A DNA stretch of 64,000 bases from Liolophura sinensis. Taxonomy: Eukaryota; Mollusca; Polyplacophora; Chitonida; Chitonidae. The stretch's first letter is position 1. Every line of letters starts with the position of its first letter. Shown here one piece after another: positions 1 through 10,235 of the stretch. The notes below the pieces were generated by a model that made no database searches, was not told the DNA's origin, and saw only the letters and a program-made list of their open reading frames with translations. The position numbers were made by a program, and so were the translations under genes. The stretch covers positions 14,761,501 through 14,825,500 of the forward strand of contig NC_088303.1 of the NCBI RefSeq assembly GCF_032854445.1, in the 5' to 3' direction.

Positions 1-1363
1 CACCAATGCATGAATCAAGTATTAAGTTTTCCTACCTATCTGAGTTTTCCTATCTATATAAGCAACGATGAAAACTTGTAACTCTCCTATTGGGGAATTA
101 ATCAAGCAAACCCTTTGCCGAACAAATAAAGAAATCAGTAAACCTTCAGCCATTCAGCAACCTATGAATCAAGTAAAGTTTTTCCGCTTATAAGCAACAA
201 AGTAAACTTTAAATTACTCTTGGGTGACTCTTCTGACGACCAAGCAACAAAGTAAATTTTGAAACACCTCCGCCAGCGGTTGAAACAAACTTTCTACCGA
301 CTATGAGCAACAAAGTAAACGTTTGAGGGACGAATCAAGCAACATTTTCCCAACAAAATAAAGTTCTGAGCCATTGAATCAGCAGATCAACCAAAATATG
401 TTTTAAACGCCAAACTAATATTACAACCGTGCAAAGAAGTTAAATAAATCTGTAGCAGAGCAGATAACCATGGAATTTTCTGTGCTTCTTTACTCAACGG
501 TGTAAAACTTGCTTGAGGAGATCGTTACTCCTGCTTTACGCTTTCACTCAGGCTTACCAGGTCAATACGCCTTGCCCCGGGCCCTCGTTTAAATCTTGCC
601 CTTAGCCCCAGACTATGGTAATGTTTCATAAGACCATCACCTTGACCCTAGTGTAGCTTTCACGGTTGTCAGCATAACCTACATTCTGCTCTTTTATAGT
701 GGAATCGTGGCGATGTACAAATAAAGCAAATATTACACTAGTGTCAAATTTTAAAATCAGCCGTTCCGCGCGTGCTTTGAGTTATATTTGTACTTGCTCT
801 TGAAAACCTCTCAGTCTATTTGTGCGGGACCTAGTTCACTAGAAATGAGTTATTAAGGAACATATCGCGTTTGTTTTTTTGTTTTTTTTTAATTAAATAG
901 ACCAGATGATATTTTTTACGATATGTAGTCAACCTATATATGTAAGTATTCAATCTAATTCACTTTATAAGTTCCAGCATGATGATTCAGTGAGGTAGTG
1001 TTATAAATACGACAGCACTGAAAGTGGTCTGTTTTAATTGGACACCATCGTGAATGATACAGTCAAAATAAGCTGGAAATCGACACAATGCAAACCTATA
1101 GCCCATAAAAAGGTTCTTGGCTCAAGCGACTGCATGCCTAAGACCCACTACCATCCATACCACATAAACCTGAAATGTTCTAGATGTGGAACGTACATTG
1201 TAAATTAACACAAAATAATACAAACTGATAAGCAGCAATTGATGTGTAACCCCAAAGTTTATATTTCATACTTTATTTCGTTTCATTTCCTTATATGTAA
1301 GTACATAGGTTTATGATTTATGACTATTAATTAGCAGTTGCATTATACTAAAATGTTTAATAC
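1..1363. other. No gene seen; AT-rich DNA with a dispersed short repeat
   Basis: The word AGCAACAAAGTAAA recurs around 208, 243 and 306, with weaker forms nearby, suggesting an old diverged repeat in 1-420. No protein-coding or RNA gene is recognisable. Confidence 0.4.
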
Positions 1364-1615
1364 ATTTATTTATTTATTTGATTGGTGTTTTTCGCCGTAC
1401 TTAAAAATATTTCACTTATACGACAGCCGCCAGCATTATGATTGGAGGTAATCGGGCATAACCACGACCATCCGCTGGTTGTTGAAGACCTTCCCACGTA
1501 CGGCCGGAGAGGGAGCCAGCAAGAGTTGGAGCTCAAAGCGACCGCCTTGGTGAGTGGCTCCTGGGTCAATGTGCCGTGCTGGCATACTAAACCCTTCGGC
1601 CATGGAGGACCATGC
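1364..1615 (-). repeat. SINE family 1, near full length
   Basis: On the minus strand the element has a tRNA-like head, then a GTACGTGGGAAGGTC-type body, the block CACTTATACGACAG (forward) and a tail seen forward as TTTATTTATTTATTTG. The short ORFs on both strands here are fragments of this repeat. Confidence 0.8.
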
Positions 1616-1741
1616 ACAAATGAATATAGGCCTTTATACATGTGGGTATATGTAGACATGAACCACTAATTCGGGATCACGTCGTAGCCGTGTTCGTGGA
1701 TGCTTGTATAAGATATTTCTAGTTTTTTCTGCACTCGTTGT

Positions 1742-1824
1742 TCGTGAGCCCTTGGTTACACTAAGTGGTCGACGGCATTTACGCTGTTCTGCGGCAGTTG
1801 TTCACGATCACTTGTCATCTACTA
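1742..1824 (+). repeat. Repeat family 3 fragment
   Basis: Shares with 36791-36875 the order GTGAG...CTAAGTGGT.GAC, a variable part and GATCACTTG, followed by ATCTA. It is not related to the family-1 or family-2 SINE bodies. Confidence 0.4.
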
Positions 1825-3622
1825 ATTAATATGTTAAAGAGTTAGTCAATGGTGTCCCAAAGGTCGATGTTTATTTCCTGGAACTTCACCCTTAAAAACT
1901 AACCATGATACATGTATATAGTATAAGAGATTTTTTTACTTGGTAGTTCAATAACAATCAAATAAATGAATACATAAATAAATCAATAAATGCACCCTTA
2001 TTCTGCGTCCTACTTATCTTAACACAGTTCAGTGTGTTAGCCACATGGAACTCTAACACAGTTGCTTACATAATGTTACCTTGGCATATGTTAACCATAT
2101 GTTAATCACAGGATGTGACCTACACTGAGTACCTTACAGCTATTGTTTATATATGGTCGACCTAGCCACGGGAAAGTGTGTCTGGTCGCACGGAAATAAC
2201 AGTCTATTGTTACAAATATCAGTCAGAAATAGGCTACGCACCTTTCAGACTAGTAGAATATAAAGCACTTGGAGCTTCCCCCAAATTGAACAGTATCGAC
2301 TTGGAAGCATTTGAAATGGAAATCATTCCAGCGCGATAGGCGATACGTGTACATGGACTTGTATGCTTCATATTTATACTTTCCTAACTTAACGATGGTG
2401 ACCCTCAACAATTAGTAAACAATAGGTTCTCCTCTCCAACGTACATGTACATATAACAAAGTCAAGGGTTATATTGGAGACCAAGAGGAACGCCAAATCT
2501 TTATACTGACGGTTCACTTCTCACAACGTGGATGTTCAGTAAGGCGGTTGTACATTGTGTATAGAAATAAATGGTGTATCGAACTGAAATGCAAATGGTC
2601 TAAAATGGCTTTCTTCGGTAGAATTTCACACTTATATGTACATGTGTATGTCTGTGTCTATGTGTATTTGTAACCACAACAAGCTCGTGTGCCCTTTGTG
2701 TTTGGTCACATTGATATCCAAGTCTTCCGAAAGTACAGACAACACCGAGCATGTTGTCATGATGATAGATCGGGTAATGTTAGGTATTTTGCCACACACC
2801 AGCTTTAGCACGTAAAATACATGGTGCATTTGCTTTTGTGAGTACTTTGCAGTTTACTTGCTTTGTCCTGCACATTTTTGCTTGTGGATTAACATAATTA
2901 GTACTGTGCAATGTGACCTTGTTTCGATTTTGTGGAAGTGAAAATTCTTGTAAAGATCCTGAAAACATCATGAACGAAAAAAAAACTGCTGACGAATAAT
3001 TAAGTGTGTGTGAGATTCGAACCCCCTAACGACATTCAGCACGGAAAAGGACTGACGAATTCCATGCAGTTCTACTGCCTTGGGACATCTGGATCCGAAA
3101 TGGGTATTTACACAGGTATTTATGCCTATAGTAAATCGGTTAATGCCCTCAAAGTGACGTTAATCCAGACTGTACATATTTGTGTGAGCTTGTTCACACT
3201 TGTGTTATCTGTCAGATGATAGCGCACGCGGAGGCAAGTCCCGCCATTGTCTTCTTACTGTTCTTCTATCGTGTGCCAAAGTTCCTAATAAATCTACGTT
3301 TACTGGATCCACTCCAAACTTGTACTCCATGGATATGCCATTCAGTGGATCAGGTATACTGGGCCAATGGTATCGCTCCTTTTGTTTCTATATTTTTCTT
3401 TACTTTGACTTTGGCAAAAAAAAAAGGAAGGCGCTTAAACTATCGCCTGCAACAACATTGGTCAGTTATCTCACAACAGATTACAGTTAACTGTTACCGG
3501 CGCATGCGTTTGAAGGCAACGTACATACATATCTAGCTATTGACCTGTTTTACTTTGTATTACCTATTGCTCTCTATGATCGTTATCATACCAGTTATAA
3601 ATGGGTTATTGCTGATTGTGAA

Positions 3623-3669
<47 letters not shown>

Positions 3670-4879
3670 ATCGAAAATAAAACTAAATAATTTCAAATAA
3701 CTGAAAGCAAATAAAGCCAGTGGCATAACAATCGTTAAATAGTCCGCGACCTCTACTTATGGGCAATGGCTATACGTACGTATATAAAGGGACCTAATTG
3801 TGTGTACATGTTGAACACCGTTAATGAGTGTCCAAATGTTTGAGAGAAAATGTAAGTAACAGTTTCATTTATGTACACTCAGCTGAAGACACACGTACAT
3901 ATGTTAGTAGGTCCTAAATAACTGTCAATATGAATGTGAATAAATGACATACGCCGAATTTAGTGCTACGTTTTGTGACAGAGACATACCATGAATGAAC
4001 TGCTATCCAGTCTCTTATATATCTTAGCAATATTACGGTACCGTAGACCTATATATCGTAGGGTACCATGCATGCGTTATAACGTTGTCTGTCGGACAAT
4101 ATAGAAACATTCTCAACGTGCAAAGTAACTATGGATAATAAATCTTTTGAAATATTTGAGATAATTAGATCTGTAGTCGATTTCACAGTTGCTTTTGCCA
4201 GTAAAATTTTGAAACGTGATTTTCGACAAGCAAAATTAAAACCGTCTGTACCTGTAATGGATATGATGTTCTGACGAATGTACATGTATTCTAATTTCAG
4301 TATTTGGGACCATAAAATTAGTAATATATACTAAAGTTTAACTTTAGCTCTGAATTCACTTTTCTGAAATTCGGTCTTAGTCATTATGCCTGAAAATGAG
4401 AAATGTCCGCGTCAATTAACGTCACCAATCGTTAAGTTCGACTTAGCTTCTGGGCCCAGTAGTTCGAATGTGTACTAGCTAATACTGGTATTAAGTTATA
4501 TTTTATATTTACATTTTTAGCCACACACAGCGGTTAATGCAGTTCTCCAAAGTCAAAGTATAATAGCAGAAGCTTTAGTTCATATTTAATGTGATGTTAC
4601 ACATTGTCTATCAATGGCGTTAAATGTGACCCTCTGCAAATGGAGCAATCTCCACCTGTCAGTTAGCAGTAGCGGGTAGTTATACATTTTGGTGAAAAAC
4701 ATTTCGTTGAAAACAATTACCATATTATGAACAGCCATATATTGTGAAACTGAAATGATCTATAAATATGTGGCGTATGAAAATGAGCTTTTATAGTGTT
4801 AATTAGCACTACAATTAGCTTTTATAGTATGTAACTTCCGCTTAACCTGGGGCTAGGAACTGTTGCAATCAAAGCGAAA
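1825..4879. other. No gene seen; AT-rich intergenic DNA
   Basis: Only short ORFs without recognisable domains. It includes the AAAT microsatellite at 3621. A B-box-like GATTCGAACCCC (tRNA/SINE relic on the minus strand) is at 3014. Confidence 0.4.
3621..3671. repeat. (AAAT)n microsatellite
   Basis: About 12 uninterrupted AATA/AAAT units. It resembles an expanded SINE tail, though no SINE body adjoins it. Confidence 0.9.
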
Positions 4880-4920
4880 CTGACGGCGTAAAGCACCAAT
4901 CAATTAAATAAATAAACAAA
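4880..4920 (+). repeat. SINE family 1, tail fragment
   Basis: ACGGCGTAAAGCACCAATCA followed by AAATAAATAAAC is the 3' end of family 1. Confidence 0.55.
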
Positions 4921-5641
4921 GCGAAACTGAGATACATGTACGAATTTTATAATCGACAAATTATGTACTAGCATGGTACACGATTCAAATACTGATTTTA
5001 TTTATTCGCCTAGAATATTCCTTTCGTCTTTCCAACATCTTTGAAAACTGTTGACTGCTTCTCATTGCATGATTTCGTCCTAATTTCGTACTTTATATAG
5101 TTTCTTAGCTCTGTGGTGATTTGTGCTAAACATCGTTTTGTGAATTGGCCATATTGCCCTGGAACGTCCATGTTGGTTGATGGCTGGTATGCAAATGTCT
5201 GCTTCGAGGCATAGATTGTTTTTAAGCGATTTCTGGTACGTAATTTATAGTGTATTTTGGTATAGGACTGTCCCATACATGGGAAAGAAAACTTGATTAC
5301 TATCAGTATTATTATGGCGATGGAGGGAACGTGTACCACACTGGTTAGTATTTATTTATTTTATTTTGTTGCTGTTGCTGTTCTTTGTCCAAAAGTTTCC
5401 ATGAACACGATGAGGTTAACCGCCGACTTACGGCAAGCTATTGATGAACAATGCCACATGTGTCGTAACACAACACGCCACACGAGTGCCGTCGCCCGCT
5501 CACTGACACAAAGGCTTCAGGCCACAAGAAGTGTATTTCAAATATCCTGTCCAAGGCCGGTTCCGAACCTGCAACTCGTGTACATGTCCCTGCCATGGAA
5601 AGGCCTCTTATCACTAGAAAACAGCCAACTCCCCTGTTTTC

Positions 5642-5671
5642 CTCTAAGCTGACAAGTACGTCAGCTTAGAG
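5642..5671. repeat. Perfect 12-bp stem, 6-nt loop hairpin
   Basis: CTCTAAGCTGAC (5642-5653) and GTCAGCTTAGAG (5660-5671) pair exactly around AAGTAC. No gene adjoins it. Confidence 0.8.
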
Positions 5672-6935
5672 TACATTCATTCAGTAAATACTAGATCGTA
5701 CTTACGATAATATCTGCTAAACAATGTGTATGTTTTACGGTCTACTGATTCTTACCTACAAACTCAGGTTTGTATGTCAAGTACCCGATGTCTTTTATCT
5801 CGTTTTGGCAGTCACATAAGTGACGTCACGGTTTGGTCCATTTTAGAGTGTGGGGAAGTTTAGACCCAGTACACTGACTGTTGGTTGAGAAATATTTGGA
5901 TAAGCTATATTCATAGCTGCTCAACATATAGATATATATACCAGCCCCGTTGTAATTTTTTTATAACTTCAAAATAGTGTGCATCTATGGGAAGAGGAGT
6001 TGTTGCATATACGACATGGATTTGATCAGGTAGATTTATATATATATATGTCAATGGAGCGCTCATTCGCGCCGCCATCTGTTCTTTACCATTTAGACAG
6101 CAGCGCACATCTCTGACTGTATAGGCTTATAGTTTCGTATCAATCAACCATGAATTTTGCGTGTCCAAGTATCCCTCAATCGACAATCAGTGTACTCAGA
6201 CTATGGGAAGCTGAGCAGTGTGGCATTTCAGCGCGTTTGTTGCCTCACTGCAGTGCGTTTGTTACACCATCACTCAAGAAAACCAACAGCTGGAATGATG
6301 ACAACAGTCATCTTTTTAGAGGATTTGTATAAAACATCTAATCACCTCGCTGTACAAACTTAGGTTCGATTTTGGACGTTAAGGCTGTTATTTAAATATG
6401 CATATTTCGTCCTTATGTAATCGATTTTTATTGTAACATTTAAGCAATCACTTTCAACCGATCAGAAGCTGTAAAACCGCCTTGATGTAATGCTGAGATG
6501 AACATTACTTCAAAGTCCTATCCTAATATGACAAATATAATGTGTATCTGACCTGATACATTATCTGCTGTCTATGTAGCACCATCACATGTGGATGTTT
6601 TCTAAATGCTGTGGAAAACTTACGATTCACGTTGTATGTGTTTCGCGTCAATTACCTGGAGATGAACATTTGCATGTATTCCCATCTTCCACTGTTGTTG
6701 CAAACTGAACAGCACAACACAGCTTTACTTCATTGTGGTTATTCAATCTCACACCATCACTGACATTATATACTATGTCTAGAGAGATCTTATAACTCGA
6801 TCTTTTCATCAGGTTGAATACCCGGATATATAAATTAGAGTTCTTTGAGTTTCCATCCTCGATCTGTATCCAAGAATTGAGAAGGTCTTTCATTTTGCTT
6901 TTCGGTTTTCTCAAATCATATAACTGATCCTCATC

Positions 6936-7001
6936 GTATAAGTGAGAAATTCTTGAGTATGGCGTTAAATGTCGATCAAATAAATAAATAAATAAACATT
7001 T
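6936..7001 (+). repeat. SINE family 1, 3'-end fragment
   Basis: TCGTATAAGTGAGAAATTCT, then TTGAGTATGGCGTTAAA and an (AAAT)n tail. Confidence 0.65.
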
Positions 7002-7342
7002 CATTATTAAGTGGAATATATTATACGCTTATTTATTCATGGCCTGCTGGTTTGTAAAGTGCCCTATTAGGGGTATACTGCTGACCAGCCACTAAAACAC
7101 GTACATTTGTTACCCTAGTCTAGGGTCAAGGCTTTGAGAGAAAACCCCTGGTAAGAGATGCTGCGTTCTTGCTGCCCTGGTTTTCTGCATGTGTATATAC
7201 TGTGTCTATATACTGTACAATTGATGTTATGGACATGCACTACAGCGTGCATATATATGACGGCATAAACAAAAGGACAATGAGTCGATATCGATGTGAG
7301 ATATGAATGAACGCTTAAGTGCATGTAAATGAATAAATCACT

Positions 7343-7760
7343 CAGTTATAGGTAAACAATTAAGGTAACGAATAAACAGAATAAAAAATAAAGTCTTAAA
7401 AGTCATGATTTTACCTTATACTTATTGTTTATCTTTTTTTGCGCTAGAGGTGTGCAAGACCTGTTTTCTCACTAAATAGGTATAGCCTACATGTACATCG
7501 TAAAGAACTTGTAATAGTCTCTTATGTCATTCTAAAACTTCTTCTAATTCGTCTATTCGCCATTGTTAGATTGTGGAAACAAAATTTATCGCTTATTTTA
7601 AATATATCTAATGCGTAACAAAAAATTTCAATTTCACCAACTTATGCAGAACGATCATGCAACAAAAAAGATAAACAAAACGTATAAGGTCAAATCATGA
7701 CTTTCAAGATTTTATTTTTTATTCTGTTTATTCGTTATCTTAATTGTTTACGTATAACTG
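7343..7760. mobile_element. 418-bp element with about 98-bp terminal inverted repeats
   Basis: The left arm 7343-7440 and the right arm 7663-7760 are reverse complements at roughly 90% identity by eye, sharing the outer end CAGTTATA and an inner TTGTTTATC. The 220-bp centre has no ORF. This is the layout of a non-autonomous DNA transposon (MITE). I could not find a convincing target-site duplication. Confidence 0.75.
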
Positions 7761-8963
7761 CCAAAATATTATAAAATCTCCAGCGGTAATAGTTTTACTT
7801 TAAAATCCTAAATTTGATGTCCAAATTTTACAGACATTACGGCAAATGCCGTACATGACAGGAATCGTTCACAGTTTTAAGTCTCTATCTCCGGCTATGG
7901 TTTGGCACATGTACTGTACCGGCCGCGACGACCCGTGGTTACGACCAGGACGTTCCCACAGACACTCAATGTAACAGCGACTGTCATCTAGTCCCATGTT
8001 TGCGTGCACGAAAGGTCATGAAATGATGTATCCTGTTATAGAAGATATGATTTAGCACCCAGTGTCTGTGTCGTTTATCGTGAGACTAACTGAGAGAAGC
8101 CTACTGCGTCTCCACTCCCATGGCAGAAATCCGGTTGCCTCAGGTACAAGTTTTGCAAAAAAAAATTCCAGTTATGATACTTCAGGCCACTTAACTCGAA
8201 GACCGATATTCATCCACATATGCCTGTTATCAGTTGAAACAAATACCAACATTAACCACAAAACAAGGATATGGGAGAAATGAAATATAATAAAGTAGTG
8301 TCGTTAAAAAAAACACAATCTTGTAAACAGAATAATATTCCGAAACAGTCATTGGAAACAGCTCTGAAAAGCTAGCTGTGGTAAACTGACGTTTCGTCCA
8401 AGTCAGTCTATCATCACATGACGTTAGACCATGTGATCGTAGATCACATATTCGTTATATTAGCTCTAGGATCATTGTTCTAGATCATACTGTGGATCAT
8501 GCCAAAAAAATTTCTCGCTCGCTGAATGGATCTTTGAAAACCAAGTGAAATGTCCTGTACCATAATTTTGTGCGCGCTCCAAATCAGTGTGTTATATCAA
8601 ACTGTCAGTACATTAAAACATTTCTGCCGGCAATGCTTGTACATTCTGTGTATAGAAATTCTTCTAGTACCTAGTCCTTAACCAACACGTCTCGAACACC
8701 TGTATTTAAAATAGACTTCTACTGATTCTTTTTTTCTGACAACAAAGCCCTTGTTGTAGCCAATGCTTTTTGTGTGTGTATGTGCAAGTGAGTATTGTTG
8801 TTTCGTGATATCAGCCACAACCACCACTTGATCCATATCTGTGATCAAAGAAATTTTTAAATCTCATCACACGACACTTTGAAAATATTTTTACAGGGAT
8901 ATTAACTGTTTTATGTAATTCTGTAGTCAGTTGTTGGGACATCCAAAAATAAAAACGCTTTAT
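7761..8963. other. No gene seen
   Basis: Mixed unique sequence. GATCA words cluster at 8440-8510 (ATGTGATCGTAGATCAC and relatives), partly palindromic. No coding signal. Confidence 0.35.
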
Positions 8964-9227
8964 TTATATCACGTCCACACTACAAATCAGATATGTCAAC
9001 ATTGTCCAACACTGTTGTCGTATGTTGAGCTGTGTGTTTTTTATCAAACTTTCGAGAAATTCCCAACTTTCTCTCCAATGCATAAGGCACAATGATTTTC
9101 CTTTGAACCTGTCTTTATAATCTTTAGAGAGAGTGTTGTAAACCCAAGAGTATTTTTCATACTCCTGTATCAACGAAACTGTGACATAATGAGACCAGTT
9201 TCTCTCTTTCGCCTTTGGTGCCACCAT
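8964..9227 (-). pseudogene. MADF/SANT-like ORF, probably a transposon remnant
   Basis: An 87-codon ORF with a good start (CAAAATGG). It begins with NWSHYVTVSLIQEYEKYSWV and continues YNTLSKDYKDRFKGK, which fits the first half of a MADF/Myb-SANT-like DNA-binding domain (LI..Y......Y....KDYKDR). After that the match fades in this frame; the adjacent frame reads ALERKLGISRKF, which resembles the next MADF helix, so a frameshift near 9078-9090 is possible. On the same strand a CCAAT box (GCCAATCAG, 9280-9288) lies upstream, then a perfect inverted repeat at 9383-9479. MADF genes accompany PIF/Harbinger transposases. No transposase is visible here. It could also be the first exon of a real MADF gene. 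Confidence 0.4.
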
Positions 9228-9382
9228 TTTGACCAGGTCACTGGCCTTAAGACGGTCACGTTATTTCTACACTCCCGCTGATTGGCTACTTTCAATCAGG
9301 TTGACTAAAAAAATACACGAGCACATTTCCGATTCAGCATCGTTGGATGGTGTTGGGTGTTTTTGAACGAAGTTGAAGAGCG

Positions 9383-9479
9383 CGTCCAGACTACTCAACA
9401 TGGCTCAACTTGTTGATTCAACTTCAAGTTGACTCCTGTTGAGTCAACAACAATTGAGTGATGTTGAGTAGTCTGGACG
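9383..9479. mobile_element. 97-bp palindromic element, perfect 19-bp inverted repeats
   Basis: Arms 9383-9401 and 9461-9479 are exact reverse complements (outer end CGTCCAGACTACTCAACAT). The 59-bp centre is itself made of partly inverted TTGTTGA/TCAAC words. It looks like a MITE or the end of a DNA transposon, and sits upstream of the MADF-like ORF. Confidence 0.65.
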
Positions 9480-9514
9480 AGGCTTTAGCTTTTAACCAAT
9501 CACTGTGACCTCAA

Positions 9515-9625
9515 GTCTATCTGATGCTGGCTTCCTCCCAACTCGTATATAGGAAGGACCGGCAGCAACCTGCAGATGTGTTCGGCGTAAAATACCGTTC
9601 AAATAAATCAAAGCCAGCCTATAGA
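9515..9625 (+). repeat. SINE family 1, internally deleted
   Basis: GATGCTGGCTTCCTCCCAAC, GGCAGCAACCTGCAGATG, then directly GGCGTAAAATACCGTTCAAA and AAATAAATC; the middle is missing. Confidence 0.6.
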
Positions 9626-9648
9626 GGCTAACTGGTGGGCAAAGCGCA

Positions 9649-9760
9649 ATGTCTTGATATATGCCATGCATGTCTTGATATATGCCATGCATGTCTTGAT
9701 ATATGTCATGCATGTCTTGATATATGTCATGCATGTCTTGTTATATGTCATGCATGCCTT
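9649..9760. repeat. 21-bp minisatellite, 5 copies
   Basis: The unit ATGTCTTGATATATGCCATG plus C is repeated from 9649 to 9753 with few changes. As 21 is divisible by 3, it keeps an ORF open on the minus strand (repeating MHDIYQD). Confidence 0.92.
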
Positions 9761-10002
9761 CTATTCTAAGAACCTTGCTGAAGAAGGTAACTGAGAGAAA
9801 AACAATTCGACTAACTATAATGTTGAAAACAGCATTTTGAATCCTGTCTTTTTTTTTCAATGATGAAATGTGAAATGAAAAACAGTATCCTAGAGACTAA
9901 AACCAGAGCAGTGCGGACAGTGTGCCACTTTGGAAATGGTTACTGGTTGAAATCCGGCGTTTTGTCAGGATTTGTTCCGATTGTTCATGCATATACTCAA
10001 GA

Positions 10003-10235
10003 GTAGCAATGGACACTCCCCGTCGTGCCATCTCTTAAGCAGAATCAGGTTAAACAATGCAGCGATGCACATATAGTGTTGTAAACTATCAAGGGTAGCA
10101 ATGAACACGCCCCGTCGTCTCTTAAGCACAATCAGGTTAAACAATGCAGTGATGCACATATAGCGTTGTAAACTATCAAGGGTAGCAATGGACACGCCCC
10201 GTCGTACCGCCTCTTAAGCAGAATCAGGTGAAATA
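10003..10235. repeat. Tandem repeat of about 90 bp, 2.5 copies
   Basis: Copies start at 10003, 10095 and 10182 with GTAGCAATG(G/A)ACAC, and share CCCCGTCGT, TCTTAAGCA and TGTAAACTATCAAGG. Confidence 0.9.

Noticed and set aside
1366-1669. ORFs on both strands at 1.4-1.67 kb
   Set aside because: Both are translations of a family-1 SINE copy.
5540-5600. B-box-like GGTTCCGAACC, possible tRNA
   Set aside because: No A box or cloverleaf at the right spacing; the word is mainly a short palindrome.
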